Below the pieces are notes generated by a model. The model was not told the DNA's origin. It searched no databases and saw nothing but the letters and a program-made list of their open reading frames with translations. A DNA stretch of 12,094 nucleotides from Pseudomonadota bacterium. Its GTDB lineage: Bacteria; Pseudomonadota; Gammaproteobacteria; Acidiferrobacterales; Acidiferrobacteraceae. Shown here one piece after another: positions 1 to 6,325 of the stretch; the first letter of the stretch is position 1; each line of letters begins with the position of its first letter. The stretch covers positions 1 to 12,094 of the forward strand of contig JAJYPQ010000083.1 in assembly GCA_021795255.1 (NCBI GenBank), in the 5' to 3' direction. A program made the position numbers and the translations under genes.

Positions 1-2
1 CC

Positions 3-491
3 TACCTGCGTAAGGAGTGGGAAAAGTATCTTACAGAAACTCGCAAGCACGAGAAGATACTGAAGGATATATGCACCGAGTTCGGTGTCAACGCCGAGCG
101 CGACACGAGTGGCAGAAAAATCGTCCGGAGCTTGGCCGAGACCCTCGTAAAGGGCATGCAGGCGGCTTTAAACTCAGGCGTGAGGAGCCAAGCCGAGATC
201 GTGGCCGCTGAGTCTGTAGCGATGGCCGAGATGAAGGACCACATGAATTGGGAGTTGATCGGGCAGGTAGCGAGCAAGATGGAAGGCCGCGATGCCGAGA
301 TCCTAAAGAAGGCCTACGATGAGGTGGAAGATCAGGAAGACCGCCACTTCTATCACGCCAAAGGATGGGCCCGCGAGTTGTGGGCAGCCTCACTTGGGGT
401 CCCTGCGGTATTGCCGCCGCCAGAAGATAAGCTGCATGTGAAAAGCGGCATGGGCGCTGCGGCCGCGCAGACCACCCGCAAACTCATGTAA
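3..491 (+). CDS. Ferritin-like four-helix protein, 3' part (5' end outside the window)
   Basis: The frame is open from base 3 to the TAA at 489-491, giving 162 visible residues; the true start lies upstream of the window. The internal TTG at 132 is not a plausible start because the upstream codons continue the same helical protein. The sequence is strongly helical with Glu/His pairs spaced as in ferritin-like di-metal proteins: ETRKH at visible residues 12-16, AEMKDH at 75-80 and EDRH at 112-115. The pattern of helix, loop and helix resembles the YciE/DUF892-type ferritin-like proteins, which are linked to stress or metal handling; this is family inference from pattern only. The last 35 residues are Ala/Pro-rich and probably disordered. 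A strong hairpin follows 25 bases after the stop, so this is the last gene of its transcript. Alternatives are another rubrerythrin-like or bacterioferritin-like helical bundle. Confidence 0.6.
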   Translation, partial: YLRKEWEKYLTETRKHEKILKDICTEFGVNAERDTSGRKIVRSLAETLVKGMQAALNSGVRSQAEIVAAESVAMAEMKDHMNWELIGQVASKMEGRDAEILKKAYDEVEDQEDRHFYHAKGWARELWAASLGVPAVLPPPEDKLHVKSGMGAAAAQTTRKLM

Positions 492-516
492 AAACAGACA
501 ACGCATGTGAAAACAA

Positions 517-544
517 AAAGGCGAGGAGACTTCTCCTCGCCTTT
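517..544. terminator. Strong, probably bidirectional rho-independent terminator
   Basis: A perfect 12-bp stem, AAAGGCGAGGAG (517-528) with CTCCTCGCCTTT (533-544), closes a 4-base ACTT loop. On the + strand the stem's T-tract continues as TTTCTT; on the - strand it continues as TTTTTGTTTT. It ends the ferritin-like gene. Before the insertion sequence arrived it would also have stopped transcripts of the beta-propeller lipoprotein gene coming from the other side. Confidence 0.85.
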
Positions 545-596
545 CTTATTGCCATCTCCTATTCATGGTGCCTCACCCGGAATAGGGCTGGATCCG

Positions 597-601
597 TTAA
601 C
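597..601. repeat. Left target-site duplication TTAAC
   Basis: TTAAC directly precedes the left inverted repeat and is repeated directly after the right one. The empty site would read ...GATCCG-TTAAC-CCAATCC.... Confidence 0.85.
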
Positions 602-618
602 CCTAAAAACCGCAGTTG
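602..618 (+). repeat. Left terminal inverted repeat of the insertion sequence
   Basis: CCTAAAAACCGCAGTTG pairs with the inverted right end with two mismatches, both in the central dinucleotide (CC against AA). Confidence 0.85.
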
Positions 619-652
619 ACTTCACCTCCTAGCCGGTCAAAGCTAATCCCGA

Positions 653-672
653 CGCCGGTTTGCGGCGGTTTT
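653..672 (+). terminator. Small hairpin with T-run upstream of the transposase start
   Basis: CGCCG (653-657), loop GTTTG, CGGCG (663-667), then GTTTT. It sits between the left end and the transposase ribosome binding site. It may damp transcription entering from outside, as similar structures do in several insertion sequences. The stem is only 5 bp, so this is tentative. Confidence 0.3.
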
Positions 673-695
673 GATGAGCGCGGAGGACTCCCCCC

Positions 696-2213
696 ATGGG
701 TGAAGCCAAACGGAAGGCTTTAAAGGCCCAAAAACCGGTCGCGGTCGACACCTTCGGGGGCCGTATCCACGTCGAGTGGGATCCGAAAGCGGCGGTCACG
801 CCGCTTGGGCAATTGCCCTTCTTCATTGATTTCTTAAAGGTCAGTGGCGTGTTCGATGCCTGGGTGAAGGACTGCCCGCTGCACTACGTCAGCAATAATG
901 CGCCGGACAAGCGTGCGGTACTCGCCACCTTCCTCTTGTCGATCTTGGCGGGACATCATCGCTACGCGCACATCACCGGCATCCGTGAGGACGCGATCCA
1001 CCCGGAGCTTCTCGGGGTCGACAAGCTCGTGTCGGAGGATGCCGCCCGTAGGGCCTTGGTGCGTATCGAAGAGTTGGCGGGTCTTTCGTGGTTGAGTCGG
1101 CACCTGGCCAAGACGACGCAGCCCTTGCTAGACACACCCTGGATCTTGGATCTCGACACTACGGTCAAATGCCTCTATGGGAAACAAGAAGGCGCGGTGG
1201 TGGGCTACAACCCCCACAAACCCGGACGCCCCTCGCATAGCTACCACAGCGCCTTGATGGCCAACACGCGGCTCGCCCTCGGTGTCGAGGTGATGCCAGG
1301 TAACGCCAGCGCCCCTCTGCACAGCATGCCCGGCATCTGGGCCTGGCTCGATGCTTTACCCGCGTCTGAGCGTCCCGCCTTGTTACGCGGTGACATCGCC
1401 TATGGGAATGAATCCGTGTTGCGCGAGGCCGAAGTCCGCGATCAGCCGTATCTCACGAAATTACGTCTCACCAAGAACGTGAAGCGTCTGGTGACCCGCC
1501 TTTTTACGCACCCCGACTGGGAGAAGGCGGGCCAAGGCTGGCAAGGTCGTGAAGACACGCTTCAGCTCTCGGGCTGGAGCCGCCCCCGGCGCGTCATCGT
1601 TCTGCGTCGCCAGATCAAAGGTGATGTGCTCATAGCCGCCCAAGATGACCCGCAGGGCACGCTGGCGTTCATCGAAAGCCGAGCCACCGCCGCGGCCTAT
1701 GAGTATGCGGTCCTGGTCACCTCCACCGATTACGAAGTGCGCACGCTGGCGCAACTCTACCGTGACCGCGCGGACGCCGAGAACAATTTCGATGAATTGA
1801 AGAATCAGTGGGGATGGGGTGGATTTACGACTCACGATCTTAAACGCTGTCGTCTCATGGCCGCCATGGTGGCCCTCGTTTATAACTGGTGGAACCTCTT
1901 CGTGCGGCTCGCGAATCCCCATAAACATCATGAAGCGATTACCAGTCGACCGCTCTTACTCCATGGGGTGGCGACCAAGACCCAACACGGCGGACAGACC
2001 ACGCTCACGATTACCAGCCAACACGCGAAACAGGCCGCCATCCAAGCCGTGCTGACCCGTCTTGCGGCCTTCCTCAGTTCACTCAAATCCACTGCGGAGC
2101 AGTTGACCGACACCGAACGCCTCACGCTCATCTTGCGACGCGCGTTTGCGAAATTCCTCAGGAGACGGACAGGGCCACCGGCCCTCAGGCTGGCCGGAAA
2201 ACTGGCGATGTGA
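696..2213 (+). CDS. IS1380-type DDE transposase, intact
   Basis: This 505-aa protein catalyses cut-and-paste movement of the surrounding element. The RNase-H-fold catalytic motifs are all visible: first Asp in LDLDTT (D152 or D154), second Asp in LLRGDIAYG (D233), and Glu at 362 in a perfect Y-x2-R-x3-E-x6-K signature (Y355, R358, E362, K369). The flanking motifs GKQEGAVVGYNPHKPGRPS (162-180) and QWGWGGFTTHDL (371-382) are typical of the IS4/IS1380 superfamily. The chosen ATG is preceded by GGAGGA (682-687) at 8 bases, a good ribosome binding site. Length is normal for the family and no frameshift is seen, so the enzyme is likely active. It stops 5 bases before the right inverted repeat. Its codon use and GC look like those of the neighbouring genes. 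Confidence 0.92.
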   Translation: MGEAKRKALKAQKPVAVDTFGGRIHVEWDPKAAVTPLGQLPFFIDFLKVSGVFDAWVKDCPLHYVSNNAPDKRAVLATFLLSILAGHHRYAHITGIREDAIHPELLGVDKLVSEDAARRALVRIEELAGLSWLSRHLAKTTQPLLDTPWILDLDTTVKCLYGKQEGAVVGYNPHKPGRPSHSYHSALMANTRLALGVEVMPGNASAPLHSMPGIWAWLDALPASERPALLRGDIAYGNESVLREAEVRDQPYLTKLRLTKNVKRLVTRLFTHPDWEKAGQGWQGREDTLQLSGWSRPRRVIVLRRQIKGDVLIAAQDDPQGTLAFIESRATAAAYEYAVLVTSTDYEVRTLAQLYRDRADAENNFDELKNQWGWGGFTTHDLKRCRLMAAMVALVYNWWNLFVRLANPHKHHEAITSRPLLLHGVATKTQHGGQTTLTITSQHAKQAAIQAVLTRLAAFLSSLKSTAEQLTDTERLTLILRRAFAKFLRRRTGPPALRLAGKLAM

Positions 2214-2218
2214 GGGCC

Positions 2219-2235
2219 CAACTGCTTTTTTTAGG
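2219..2235 (-). repeat. Right terminal inverted repeat of the insertion sequence
   Basis: On the + strand it reads CAACTGCTTTTTTTAGG, the inverse of the left end with two mismatches. The copy begins 5 bases after the transposase stop. Confidence 0.85.
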
Positions 2236-2240
2236 TTAAC
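2236..2240. repeat. Right target-site duplication TTAAC, containing the stop codon of the neighbouring gene
   Basis: TTAAC directly follows the right inverted repeat. Its first three bases are the reverse complement of the TAA stop of the lipoprotein gene on the minus strand. Confidence 0.85.
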
Positions 2241-4527
2241 CCAATCCTCCCCCTGCTAGACCTTCGACTGTGCAGGCGCCTGTGTCGACAGCTCCGAGTT
2301 GCGTATAGTTCGAGGGCGAAAGCCCGGCGCTAAAAGCTGGAATCGCGATCTCTTGCACGGTCCCGTTGGTGCCCGAAGTCCCCGAGCAGTTGTCGACAAC
2401 ATACAGCCCCTTACCATTGTTACCGATTGCCAAGCCATAGGCGTTCGTATAGGTGTTGCCCAGAGAAATGGGTGTGGGGTTCCAGGACGAAGGGGTGGCA
2501 AGTGGATTGGTTCTCGTGAACACATCGACAGTCCCGTTCTGAGTGGCCACATAAAGCCGCCGACCTTTAGGCCCTATAACGAGCCCGAGTGGATTGCCGA
2601 AGACCGTTAAGGTCGGAATCGACGCCGGAGAGAGCGCGCCGCTTGTGGCGTTGATCCGGTAGACGGACACGTTGGATCCGTTGTCGCTCACATAGACATG
2701 CCGCCCAGCTGGCCCCACCACTACTGTCCACGGATTGGCCCCGGAGTTTGCGGAGCCAAGAGGGGTAAGTACGCCCGTCCCGGAGTTGATCGAGAACATA
2801 CCGATAGAGTTAGCCGCATACTGAGAGACATAAAGGAAGCGGCCGGTCGGATCGATCGTGAGCAGCATGGGATAGAGGCCGGTATTCGTTGTAAACTGGC
2901 CTGCGAGCGGCGCGGGAGTGCCGTTCGTGAGCCCGTAAGCGTCTATAGTACCTTGGCCGTTACTGCCATCGTCGGCGCCGTCCGTATTGAGGCCGTTATC
3001 GCTCGTGGTGTTTCCATCACCGTTAATAAAGTCGCTGTTCGCGACGTATAAATACCGGTTCGAAGGGTCGACCGCGACCCCCATGGGGCTCATGCCGGCC
3101 GGAATCGAACTTGGAGTCCCAAGGCTGCCATTGGCCGTTATGCTGAATGTCGTAACGTCCCCTTGTCCCGCCTGGGCCCAATCGGAGGCGTAGAGACTGC
3201 GACCGTTAGGCGCCATCGCAAAGGCGCTAGCGCCGGTATTAGCGGGCGTGCTGCAGGAGCTGCAAGTGTTTTGCGTGGTTGCTGGGCTTTGGCTTAACGC
3301 CCCGTTTGGCGCGACCGTGTAGCCGGCAATCTCATTTTCCGACTGATTGATGACATAAAGCAGTTGCGGGGCCACGGTCACGCTCGTCACGAGGCTTGTA
3401 ACGGCCCGAGGGTTTGAGCGGGTGCGCACGTCCGCTGTGAGCTGCGGACCCGCACCGCTTGTCGTCGCGGTATAGGCCAAAAGATCGCCGCGGGTCGTAT
3501 TCGTGACGTACACGTAATGGCCCCCTGGGGAAAGAGCAGCGCCGCTGGTTTGGCCGCTTGGCCCAAACACCGCTGATGTCGGACAGGCAATGCCCCCGCT
3601 TACGAGCGGAAAGCTCACGACCTCGGCTCCGTTCGATCCGGTACCCACGACATCGAGTTGATTGACACCGACGGCGAGCGCGGTCGATGTCAGCCCGCTT
3701 GGTAGGGGCACGCTATCCTGCGCGCTTAAGGTTCCGCCGCTCGTGTTATAGGCGGTCACCATGGTGCTGGTGAGGACGTAAAGCATACCCGCGGCATTGG
3801 TAGTGCCAGTAATAAGGCCAGCGACTGCTGTGGTGGCGATGGCGCGCGGCTGACTGGTACCGGCACTGAAGCTTACGATGGTGTTTTGGCCGAGCCCGTA
3901 GAGAATGCCGCTGGGGCCGGCCGCCAAAGAGGTTAAAGGCGCCGTATTATTGATAGAGCTGTCGAATATCAGGGCGCCGGTGCTTTCGATTTGGAAGGTA
4001 CTCAACGTGCCATTGGTGTTCAGGGCATACAAAAAGTCCCCGACCACCGCGAGCGAGGAGACCCCGGTTCCTCCGCTAGGGGCATTATTTGGACTCACAC
4101 TGACGAGCTGGGCTGTGGACGGGTCCCAGCGGTATTGGGAGATCGTGCTGTCGCTATTCGCGATATAAACGTATTGGCCTTGGCTTACCGCGACAGCGCC
4201 CGGGGTTGGGCCGGTGGGTACGTAACCGCGATCCACGAGGGCACCTGTCCAGGGGTTGCGTATATAGACCCCCAGGCTGTTTTGTCCCTCGGGAACCAAG
4301 ACCAGAGAGGTCTGAATTGTGCCACTTGTGGGCGGAGCCGAGGGCGTGGCGACAGTCATTAGGGCCGCGCTGTGAGCTGTGACCGCCTGGCACTGTTGGA
4401 CCCCGGTCGGAGCCGGCCCTCCACTCGTCGGTGATGTCCCCCCTGTGTTGCTGCTTCCCCCGCCTTGGCAGGCAGATAGGACCGCGCAGGCAAGCAAAGT
4501 GCCGGCAATTCGCGCCTTCCATGGCAT
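2236..4527 (-). CDS. Large predicted beta-propeller lipoprotein (lactonase/YVTN-like repeats)
   Basis: A 763-aa exported protein. The N-terminus has charged residues, a short hydrophobic stretch and a lipobox LSAC with Cys20, so it should be a lipid-anchored periplasmic or outer-membrane protein. A Gly/Ser/Pro-rich linker (21-45) follows. From about residue 70 to the end it is built from beta-propeller-like repeats with recurring phrases such as GQYVYIANSD (117-126), GHYVYVTN (336-343), NRYLYVANSD (490-499), GRFLYVSQ (562-569), GRHVYVSDN (608-616) and GRRLYVATQN (655-664). These resemble the 6-phosphogluconolactonase-like (PF10282) and YVTN families, but no enzymatic activity can be claimed; many such proteins only bind partners or surfaces. 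Unusual parts are a CSSC motif (422-425) and an Asp/Asn/Gly-rich insertion (about 498-527) within a blade, which could bind calcium. The ATG has AGAGGA about 8 bases upstream. The stop codon lies inside the insertion sequence's target duplication. Confidence 0.75.
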   Translation of the reverse strand: MPWKARIAGTLLACAVLSACQGGGSSNTGGTSPTSGGPAPTGVQQCQAVTAHSAALMTVATPSAPPTSGTIQTSLVLVPEGQNSLGVYIRNPWTGALVDRGYVPTGPTPGAVAVSQGQYVYIANSDSTISQYRWDPSTAQLVSVSPNNAPSGGTGVSSLAVVGDFLYALNTNGTLSTFQIESTGALIFDSSINNTAPLTSLAAGPSGILYGLGQNTIVSFSAGTSQPRAIATTAVAGLITGTTNAAGMLYVLTSTMVTAYNTSGGTLSAQDSVPLPSGLTSTALAVGVNQLDVVGTGSNGAEVVSFPLVSGGIACPTSAVFGPSGQTSGAALSPGGHYVYVTNTTRGDLLAYTATTSGAGPQLTADVRTRSNPRAVTSLVTSVTVAPQLLYVINQSENEIAGYTVAPNGALSQSPATTQNTCSSCSTPANTGASAFAMAPNGRSLYASDWAQAGQGDVTTFSITANGSLGTPSSIPAGMSPMGVAVDPSNRYLYVANSDFINGDGNTTSDNGLNTDGADDGSNGQGTIDAYGLTNGTPAPLAGQFTTNTGLYPMLLTIDPTGRFLYVSQYAANSIGMFSINSGTGVLTPLGSANSGANPWTVVVGPAGRHVYVSDNGSNVSVYRINATSGALSPASIPTLTVFGNPLGLVIGPKGRRLYVATQNGTVDVFTRTNPLATPSSWNPTPISLGNTYTNAYGLAIGNNGKGLYVVDNCSGTSGTNGTVQEIAIPAFSAGLSPSNYTQLGAVDTGACTVEGLAGGGLG

Positions 4528-4589
4528 AGGCTATCCTCTTCATCTGGTCTGTATGCGATCAAGCGGCCAAAAAGCGACCGTGCTGTGCT

Positions 4590-4619
4590 GTTATACGGTT
4601 CTGGTCGCCCGACTGTTAT
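4590..4619 (-). promoter_or_regulatory. Possible sigma-70 promoter of the lipoprotein gene
   Basis: On the minus strand, TATAAC (4595-4590) lies 18 bases after ATAACA (4619-4614, 4 of 6 matches to TTGACA). The start would be near 4583, leaving a leader of about 55 bases before the ATG at 4527. The region also holds an imperfect inverted repeat (GCGACC...GGTCGC, about 4574-4608). The remainder of 4528-4764 shows no gene; it contains the inverted repeat GTCCGAG-GTCT-CTCGGAC (4622-4639), of unknown role and with no T-run on the minus strand. Confidence 0.35.
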
Positions 4620-4764
4620 CGGTCCGAGGTCTCTCGGACTTTCGGGCGGGGTTTTGTTGGGCAGGTGTTTGTCTGGGGACGCGGAGGCTGAACGGACGAC
4701 GGGGAAAGACGATCGGCGTGCGGCCTATTGTGATCCCGTCGCGCCCGCTCTTGAGCGGCGATCT

Positions 4765-5208
4765 TTAGGAAGATCGGCCTTTGCTCACGATCCGAAGTTC
4801 AGCAATGCGCCAGGCTCCGTGGCGTTTTATGAGGACTATCCGAAAAAGCCCAGTGCCGTTGCGAAACCGGCCGCGTAGGCGGTAGTGGGCCACGATAGCG
4901 AACTTATGAAACCACGCGAGCTCAGCCCCTCCGCGCAGCTGGGAGGCTTGCAGGGGCCCAAGCTCTGTAAGCTGCGATACGAGCGGCCTTCCATCGCGGT
5001 TTAAGGCTTTGCGCCATCGTGGGTCAGCCAGGGCGTGAAAGGCAAAGACGCTCGGATCGTTCAGGACGGGTATAAGGGCCATGTGGAGGAAGCTGCGGCT
5101 CTGGGCATTCCAGATCGCCCTATGCGCCGAGTAGTACCCGATCCCCACCACCCACCCCAAGTAGAGCCCGAGCAGTATCCCGCTCATTCGAAGGGCGATT
5201 TTTTTCAT
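4765..5208 (-). CDS. Small membrane-anchored protein of unknown function
   Basis: I do not recognise this 147-aa protein. It starts MKKIAL and has one hydrophobic helix (about residues 9-25), then a soluble domain of about 120 residues that would lie in the periplasm or stay tethered to the inner membrane. The C-terminal segment (GTGLFRIVLIKRHGAWRIAE, about residues 118-137) reads like the final beta strands of an NTF2-like fold; this is a guess from pattern. It begins 48 bases after the fnr stop on the same strand, so the two are probably co-transcribed. The ATG at 5208 was chosen because MKK followed by a hydrophobic helix is a normal membrane-protein start. A TTG at 5244 would add 12 residues but has no clear ribosome binding site. 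No cysteines are present. Confidence 0.6.
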   Translation of the reverse strand: MKKIALRMSGILLGLYLGWVVGIGYYSAHRAIWNAQSRSFLHMALIPVLNDPSVFAFHALADPRWRKALNRDGRPLVSQLTELGPLQASQLRGGAELAWFHKFAIVAHYRLRGRFRNGTGLFRIVLIKRHGAWRIAELRIVSKGRSS

Positions 5209-5256
5209 AAGCGCTTCATGCGGGCGCAGAAAGTCGGTGGCCAAGAGACCATGCCC

Positions 5257-5991
5257 CTAGGCGCCGCAGGACCCCTGAAGACAGAGCGCCCTTAGGGCCT
5301 CACGATCGCGGATGAGCGTCTTGCGCCCGAGGGTGCTAATGAGGTCCTGGTCCCGAAGTTTGGAGAACATGCGGCTTACGGTTTCAAGTTTAAGGCCAAG
5401 ATAGTTCCCTATCTCTTCCCGGGACATGGGCAGCGGGATCTCTAGGGGATCTTGACCGCGCTCATCCCGCCTATCGGACAGATTGAGCAAAAAGGCCGCG
5501 ACCTTAAGTTCGGCTGTCATGGTCCCGAGAATCATGACCAAGGTGTGGTCTGTGGCGATGGCACCGCTCAGCAATTTATGAAACTGGCGTTGGAGACGCG
5601 GTAGGTCGGACAGCAGGCCTTCGAGGCGGGCGAACGGGATTTCGCAGACCTCGCTATCCTCGAGGGCGACGGCGTTGCCCCTATGGGCGCCGGTACTGAT
5701 GGCATCAAGCCCCATCAACTCGCCGCTCATGGGGAAGCCCGTGATTTGTTCTTGACCGCTCGCGCTCACCTCGTAAATCTTAAAAAATCCGGTGCGCACC
5801 GCAGCCAGGGCTTGCATGGGGTCGCCGGCGCGAAACAAGGACTGGCCCGAGAGCACGCGCCGCCGACGTTTCACGAGATCATCGAGCTTGGACATCTCTT
5901 CGGCGTCAAGGCCGAGAGGCAAGCAAATCTCCCGAAGGCTGCAGCTTGAACACCGGTGCTTCAGGTTCGCTTCAAAACTTGTTATGGACAT
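5257..5991 (-). CDS. fnr: Fnr-type oxygen-sensing transcription regulator
   Basis: A 244-aa CRP/FNR-family regulator. The N-terminus has C14-x2-C17-x5-C23, matching the Cys20/23/29 spacing of E. coli FNR, and the fourth ligand is C116 in SEVCEIPF, equivalent to Cys122. It should therefore carry an oxygen-labile [4Fe-4S] cluster and dimerise when anoxic; NO also damages such clusters. The cyclic-nucleotide-fold sensor domain runs from about 35 to 145, then the dimer helix and a C-terminal winged helix. The recognition helix contains ETVSR (203-207), the E-x2-S-R motif that reads TTGAT...ATCAA half sites. A perfect site of this kind lies 94 bases upstream, suggesting autoregulation. The cassette that is divergently transcribed is a likely target. 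An acronym such as Anr would fit equally well. Confidence 0.93.
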   Translation of the reverse strand: MSITSFEANLKHRCSSCSLREICLPLGLDAEEMSKLDDLVKRRRRVLSGQSLFRAGDPMQALAAVRTGFFKIYEVSASGQEQITGFPMSGELMGLDAISTGAHRGNAVALEDSEVCEIPFARLEGLLSDLPRLQRQFHKLLSGAIATDHTLVMILGTMTAELKVAAFLLNLSDRRDERGQDPLEIPLPMSREEIGNYLGLKLETVSRMFSKLRDQDLISTLGRKTLIRDREALRALCLQGSCGA

Positions 5992-6064
5992 GGACCGCTC
6001 TACCTTCTTTCCGCTCGGGGGCTATGACCGTCGATTTCCTGTTCGCGACCGCCGTTCTTAAGAG

Positions 6065-6070
6065 AGTATA
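6065..6070 (-). promoter_or_regulatory. Possible -10 element of fnr
   Basis: On the minus strand TATACT lies about 74 bases upstream of the fnr ATG. With a start near 6058 the Fnr box centre would be near -33.5, over the -35 region, which favours repression (negative autoregulation) over class II activation at -41.5. This assignment rests on a single hexamer. Confidence 0.3.
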
Positions 6071-6084
6071 AGAATAGGAGCCTT

Positions 6085-6098
6085 TTGATAAGTATCAA
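6085..6098. promoter_or_regulatory. Perfect Fnr binding site (TTGAT-AAGT-ATCAA)
   Basis: TTGAT (6085-6089), four bases, ATCAA (6094-6098): an exact match to the FNR consensus TTGAT-N4-ATCAA. It lies in the 334-bp divergent region between fnr and the hemerythrin-DUF2249 gene, 94 bases from the fnr start and 227 bases from the other start. The encoded Fnr has the matching E-x2-S-R recognition helix. Its closeness to fnr points to autoregulation; control of the divergent operon from this distance is possible but less certain. Confidence 0.85.
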
Positions 6099-6255
6099 GA
6101 CGCAAGTCACGGGCCTTGCCCTGGTGATTCCTCCGGTCAGGGGGGAGGATCGCGGCTATTCACGCGGCGGGTTCTGGCAAACGTTTAGGACCTGGCCGGG
6201 TTTCCCGTGCCTTTTTGGGCCCATTTTCGGGGCCATGCACCGGTTTTTGGCAGGC

Positions 6256-6269
6256 TTGACGCAGGACAA
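6256..6269 (+). promoter_or_regulatory. Possible second Fnr/Dnr-type site upstream of the hemerythrin operon
   Basis: TTGAC-GCAG-GACAA keeps the TTG-N8-CAA core shared by FNR, DNR and NnrR sites but deviates inside. The centre at 6262.5 would be near -40 relative to a start at about 6302-6304, with an AT-rich TAAAGAAT (6290-6297) in the -10 position. That is normal class II activation geometry. The match is degenerate, so this is a candidate only. Nothing else in the divergent region 5992-6325 is recognised, apart from an 8-bp palindrome AAACGTTT (6179-6186). Confidence 0.35.
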
Positions 6270-6325
6270 GGGCGCGCGTGGACGGATACTAAAGAATAAG
6301 GCCTGGTTTTCGCGAGGGTGTAGAC

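Larger units (their letters stand above)
602..2235 (+). mobile_element. Complete IS1380-type insertion sequence, 1634 bp
   Basis: The left end CCTAAAAACCGCAGTTG (602-618) and the inverted right end CCTAAAAAAAGCAGTTG (2219-2235) match at 15 of 17 positions. Both ends are flanked by the direct repeat TTAAC (597-601 and 2236-2240), a 5-bp target duplication. Ends starting with CCT, a 4-5 bp duplication, a length near 1.65 kb and one DDE transposase with a Y-R-E-K signature together fit the IS1380 family better than IS4, which usually makes longer duplications. A TTGACT hexamer (616-621) overlaps the left inverted repeat and could be the transposase promoter -35, though no good -10 at normal spacing is seen. 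The exact target repeats and the undamaged transposase suggest a recent insertion. The specific element name cannot be given without ISfinder. Confidence 0.9.

Noticed and set aside
1461..1931. 156-aa minus-strand frame inside the transposase
   Set aside because: It is antisense to the well-conserved DDE catalytic region and has no recognisable domain or ribosome binding site.
602..2235. Assignment of the element to the IS4 family
   Set aside because: The Y-R-E-K signature is shared, but IS4 elements usually make longer target duplications, while the 5-bp duplication, CCT ends and 1.63 kb length fit IS1380.
2236..4527. Lipoprotein gene disrupted by the insertion
   Set aside because: The target duplication preserves the TAA, so the reading frame ends as it would in the empty site.
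4741..4764. Terminator after the small membrane protein gene
   Set aside because: An imperfect inverted repeat around GAGC/GCTC is present, but it has a bulge and lacks a T-run in the minus direction.
4379..4878. Two overlapping plus-strand frames across the lipoprotein start and its leader
   Set aside because: No domain, no ribosome binding site, and they run antisense to the signal peptide and promoter region.
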